6,573 bases of DNA from Candidatus Heimdallarchaeota archaeon (GTDB lineage: Archaea; Asgardarchaeota; Heimdallarchaeia; Heimdallarchaeales; Heimdallarchaeaceae). This document shows, piece after piece, positions 5,658-6,573 of the stretch. The stretch lies in contig JAGLTP010000262.1 in NCBI GenBank assembly GCA_023135215.1, positions 1 to 6,573 of the forward strand. The letters run 5' to 3'. The notes beneath the pieces are model-generated. The model was not told the DNA's origin and made no database searches. It saw only the letters and a program-made list of their open reading frames with translations. The translations under genes and the position numbers were made by a program. Position 1 is the stretch's first letter. Each line of letters starts with the position of its first letter.

Positions 5658-6194
5658 ATGAAAAAGAAACTACAAACAATGCTAATACTCTTAGGAACAC
5701 TATTATTTCTATCAGCATCGGTGCAATCAACTAAGGCAATAAATACTTACGGAATAACTAATATAACGAAAACACCTCAAACCCTGCACCAAAATGAAAA
5801 TATGACCGTCACAGTTGAATTTGTAGATGGATCATTATATGATTTAGTAAAATTATTAGTTTGTCAATTAGAACCAGTGTATAGATGTGATGCTTTTCCC
5901 GTAATCATGCAAAATACAACTGATGATATCTATGCAGCAGATTATCTGATCCAATTTGATATAGGAACAGTTGTGGGTTTTACAATAATTATTGTTTTTG
6001 AAAACTTTACAACAGCTCAACTACCTGAAACCTCAGAATTTCTGGGATTAGAGATTGTTGAACCAGTTGCAGAATCATACTACATTGCTGCTGGAACAGT
6101 AAGTGAAATAGATGACACCTCAGGTTTCAGTTACTTTCTAGTGGGTCTGACAGTTCTAGTAGTAGCAATAGCAATTAAAAGAAGAAAAAAGTAA
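5658..6194 (+). CDS. Secreted, C-terminally membrane-anchored protein with a cysteine pair, unknown function
   Basis: I do not recognise a family for this 178-residue protein. It has a clear signal peptide (MKKK then a hydrophobic stretch to ~20, probable cleavage near S-T-K-A27). An ectodomain of about 125 residues is probably beta-rich, with alternating V/T/E patterns around 48-58 and 105-115. A C-terminal membrane helix (about 156-173) is followed by K-R-R-K-K, so the domain sits outside the cell and the tail inside. There are only two cysteines, C69 and C77, close enough for a disulfide. Four N-x-T sequons (N35, N48, N86, N116) suggest N-glycosylation. The ATG lies 7 bp after the Trx-CcdA stop, and GGAAGGT (5642-5648) is a Shine-Dalgarno-like site, so the two are co-transcribed. 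It may be a redox client or partner of the Trx-CcdA protein; this is inference from location and the Cys pair. Confidence 0.75.
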   Translation: MKKKLQTMLILLGTLLFLSASVQSTKAINTYGITNITKTPQTLHQNENMTVTVEFVDGSLYDLVKLLVCQLEPVYRCDAFPVIMQNTTDDIYAADYLIQFDIGTVVGFTIIIVFENFTTAQLPETSEFLGLEIVEPVAESYYIAAGTVSEIDDTSGFSYFLVGLTVLVVAIAIKRRKK

Positions 6195-6205
6195 CTTAGT
6201 CTGAG

Positions 6206-6445
6206 ATGAATTTGGAAGAAATTTCAAATGAAGAGGAAAGCAATAAGTGCTATTTCTGTAAATTGGATTTAAAGAAGGAAAGTAAGAAACAGATTATTGA
6301 GCTTAAGTGCTGTGGTATGAAAGCTCACAAAAGAGAGATTTTCCAATGGTATCTTCAAAAAACCTACTGTCCTAGTTGCTTGAAAGAAGATTCAAAATCG
6401 AAGAAGAAAATTATGGACTGGGGTAAGAAACAAAAGAAGAAATAA
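6206..6445 (+). CDS. Small RING-like zinc-finger protein
   Basis: A 79-residue protein with an acidic start (NLEEISNEEE), a zinc-finger core and a very lysine-rich tail. The core reads C15-x2-C18, C35-C36-G, H41, W48 and C55-P-S-C58. It lines up with the RING-H2 pattern L-x-C-G-H-x-x-H-x-x-C-I-x-x-W-L-x(n)-C-P-x-C. Two of the eight classical zinc ligands are altered: M38 stands for the fourth (His) and E44 for the sixth (Cys). The doubled Cys35-Cys36 could supply one missing ligand. RING domains in eukaryotes and in some archaea with ubiquitin systems bring E2 enzymes to their targets. No E1, E2 or ubiquitin gene is seen here, so E3 activity is not shown. It could instead be a nucleic-acid-binding or structural zinc finger, as the basic tail may suggest. 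It starts 11 bp after the surface protein and probably shares its transcript. Confidence 0.7.
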   Translation: MNLEEISNEEESNKCYFCKLDLKKESKKQIIELKCCGMKAHKREIFQWYLQKTYCPSCLKEDSKSKKKIMDWGKKQKKK

Positions 6446-6453
6446 TCAACCAC

Positions 6454-6470
6454 TCTCTTAATTTTATTTC
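6454..6470 (+). terminator. Weak T-rich terminator candidate
   Basis: A T-rich stretch begins 8 bp after the stop of the RING-like gene and precedes another TATA-like box. It fits an archaeal terminator by place and composition, but the T tracts are shorter than those at 4299-4323. Confidence 0.25.
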
Positions 6471-6477
6471 AAGAATG

Positions 6478-6486
6478 TTTAAAAAT
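6478..6486 (+). promoter_or_regulatory. TATA-like box near the right edge
   Basis: TTTAAAAAT lies between the RING-like gene and a possible start at 6539. With archaeal spacing it predicts transcription from about 6507-6510. It suggests a separate promoter for the next gene, but AT-rich DNA gives such matches by chance. Confidence 0.35.
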
Positions 6487-6538
6487 AACTTATTCTTCAT
6501 TTTCTCGTGTTAATTCAAATAGTTTGCGAGATAAGAAA

Positions 6539-6573
6539 ATGAACAATAAGGATATGTTTGTACATACTAAAGA
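6539..6573 (+). CDS. Possible first codons of a gene cut by the right edge
   Basis: From the ATG at 6539 eleven codons stay open to the window end (MNNKDMFVHTK). Only weak signs support it: the TATA-like box about 55 bp upstream and a GAG-containing stretch before the ATG. Nothing can be said about the product. Confidence 0.3.
   Translation, partial: MNNKDMFVHTK

Noticed and set aside
5548..5730. 60-codon minus-strand frame resembling a membrane peptide
   Set aside because: Antisense to the last helix of CcdA and the next signal peptide; hydrophobic antisense frames are expected there.
1..6573. CRISPR arrays, tRNA or rRNA genes, insertion sequences
   Set aside because: No regularly spaced direct repeats, tRNA-like cloverleaf, rRNA segments, transposase or terminal inverted repeats were seen.

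Overview
This 6.6 kb AT-rich window looks archaeal. Upstream of several genes there are TATA-like boxes where archaeal promoters have them. One gene seems to be read from a leaderless mRNA: a TATA box is centred about 25 nt before its GTG. The gene families also fit an archaeon: a GH57 glycosidase, a THEP1-type NTPase and a stand-alone DhaL domain. The small RING-like zinc protein near the right end, in an AT-rich genome, makes an Asgard-type archaeon my favoured guess. This is an inference; no taxonomic marker gene is present.

Left part (1-2797, minus strand): a three-gene operon read right to left. A GalT-like (HIT superfamily) nucleotidyltransferase comes first, then a GH57 glycoside hydrolase, then the N-terminus of a GlgA-type glycogen synthase that runs off the left edge. 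The GH57 and glgA reading frames overlap by 26 bp and both starts have Shine-Dalgarno-like sequences, so they are probably translated together. The set points to sugar-nucleotide handling plus synthesis and trimming or branching of a glycogen-like alpha-glucan.

Centre: a divergent intergenic region (2798-2980) with TATA-like boxes and a small palindrome. It is followed on the plus strand by a DhaL-only protein (the N-terminal, nucleotide-binding part of the FakA family) and, 16 bp on, a THEP1-like P-loop NTPase. A 209-bp gap (4164-4372) then holds a G-rich run, a perfect 11-bp-stem hairpin, a T-rich stretch that is probably a terminator, and the promoter of the next operon.

Right part (4373-6445, plus strand): three closely spaced genes. 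The first is a membrane-anchored thioredoxin fused to a CcdA/DsbD-type transmembrane electron carrier. The second is a secreted, membrane-tethered protein with two closely spaced cysteines and four N-glycosylation sequons. The third is a 79-residue lysine-rich RING-like zinc protein. The first two suggest a system that moves reducing power across the membrane to the cell surface, with the second protein as a possible client. The last 128 bp contain a TATA-like box and possibly the first codons of another gene cut by the right edge.
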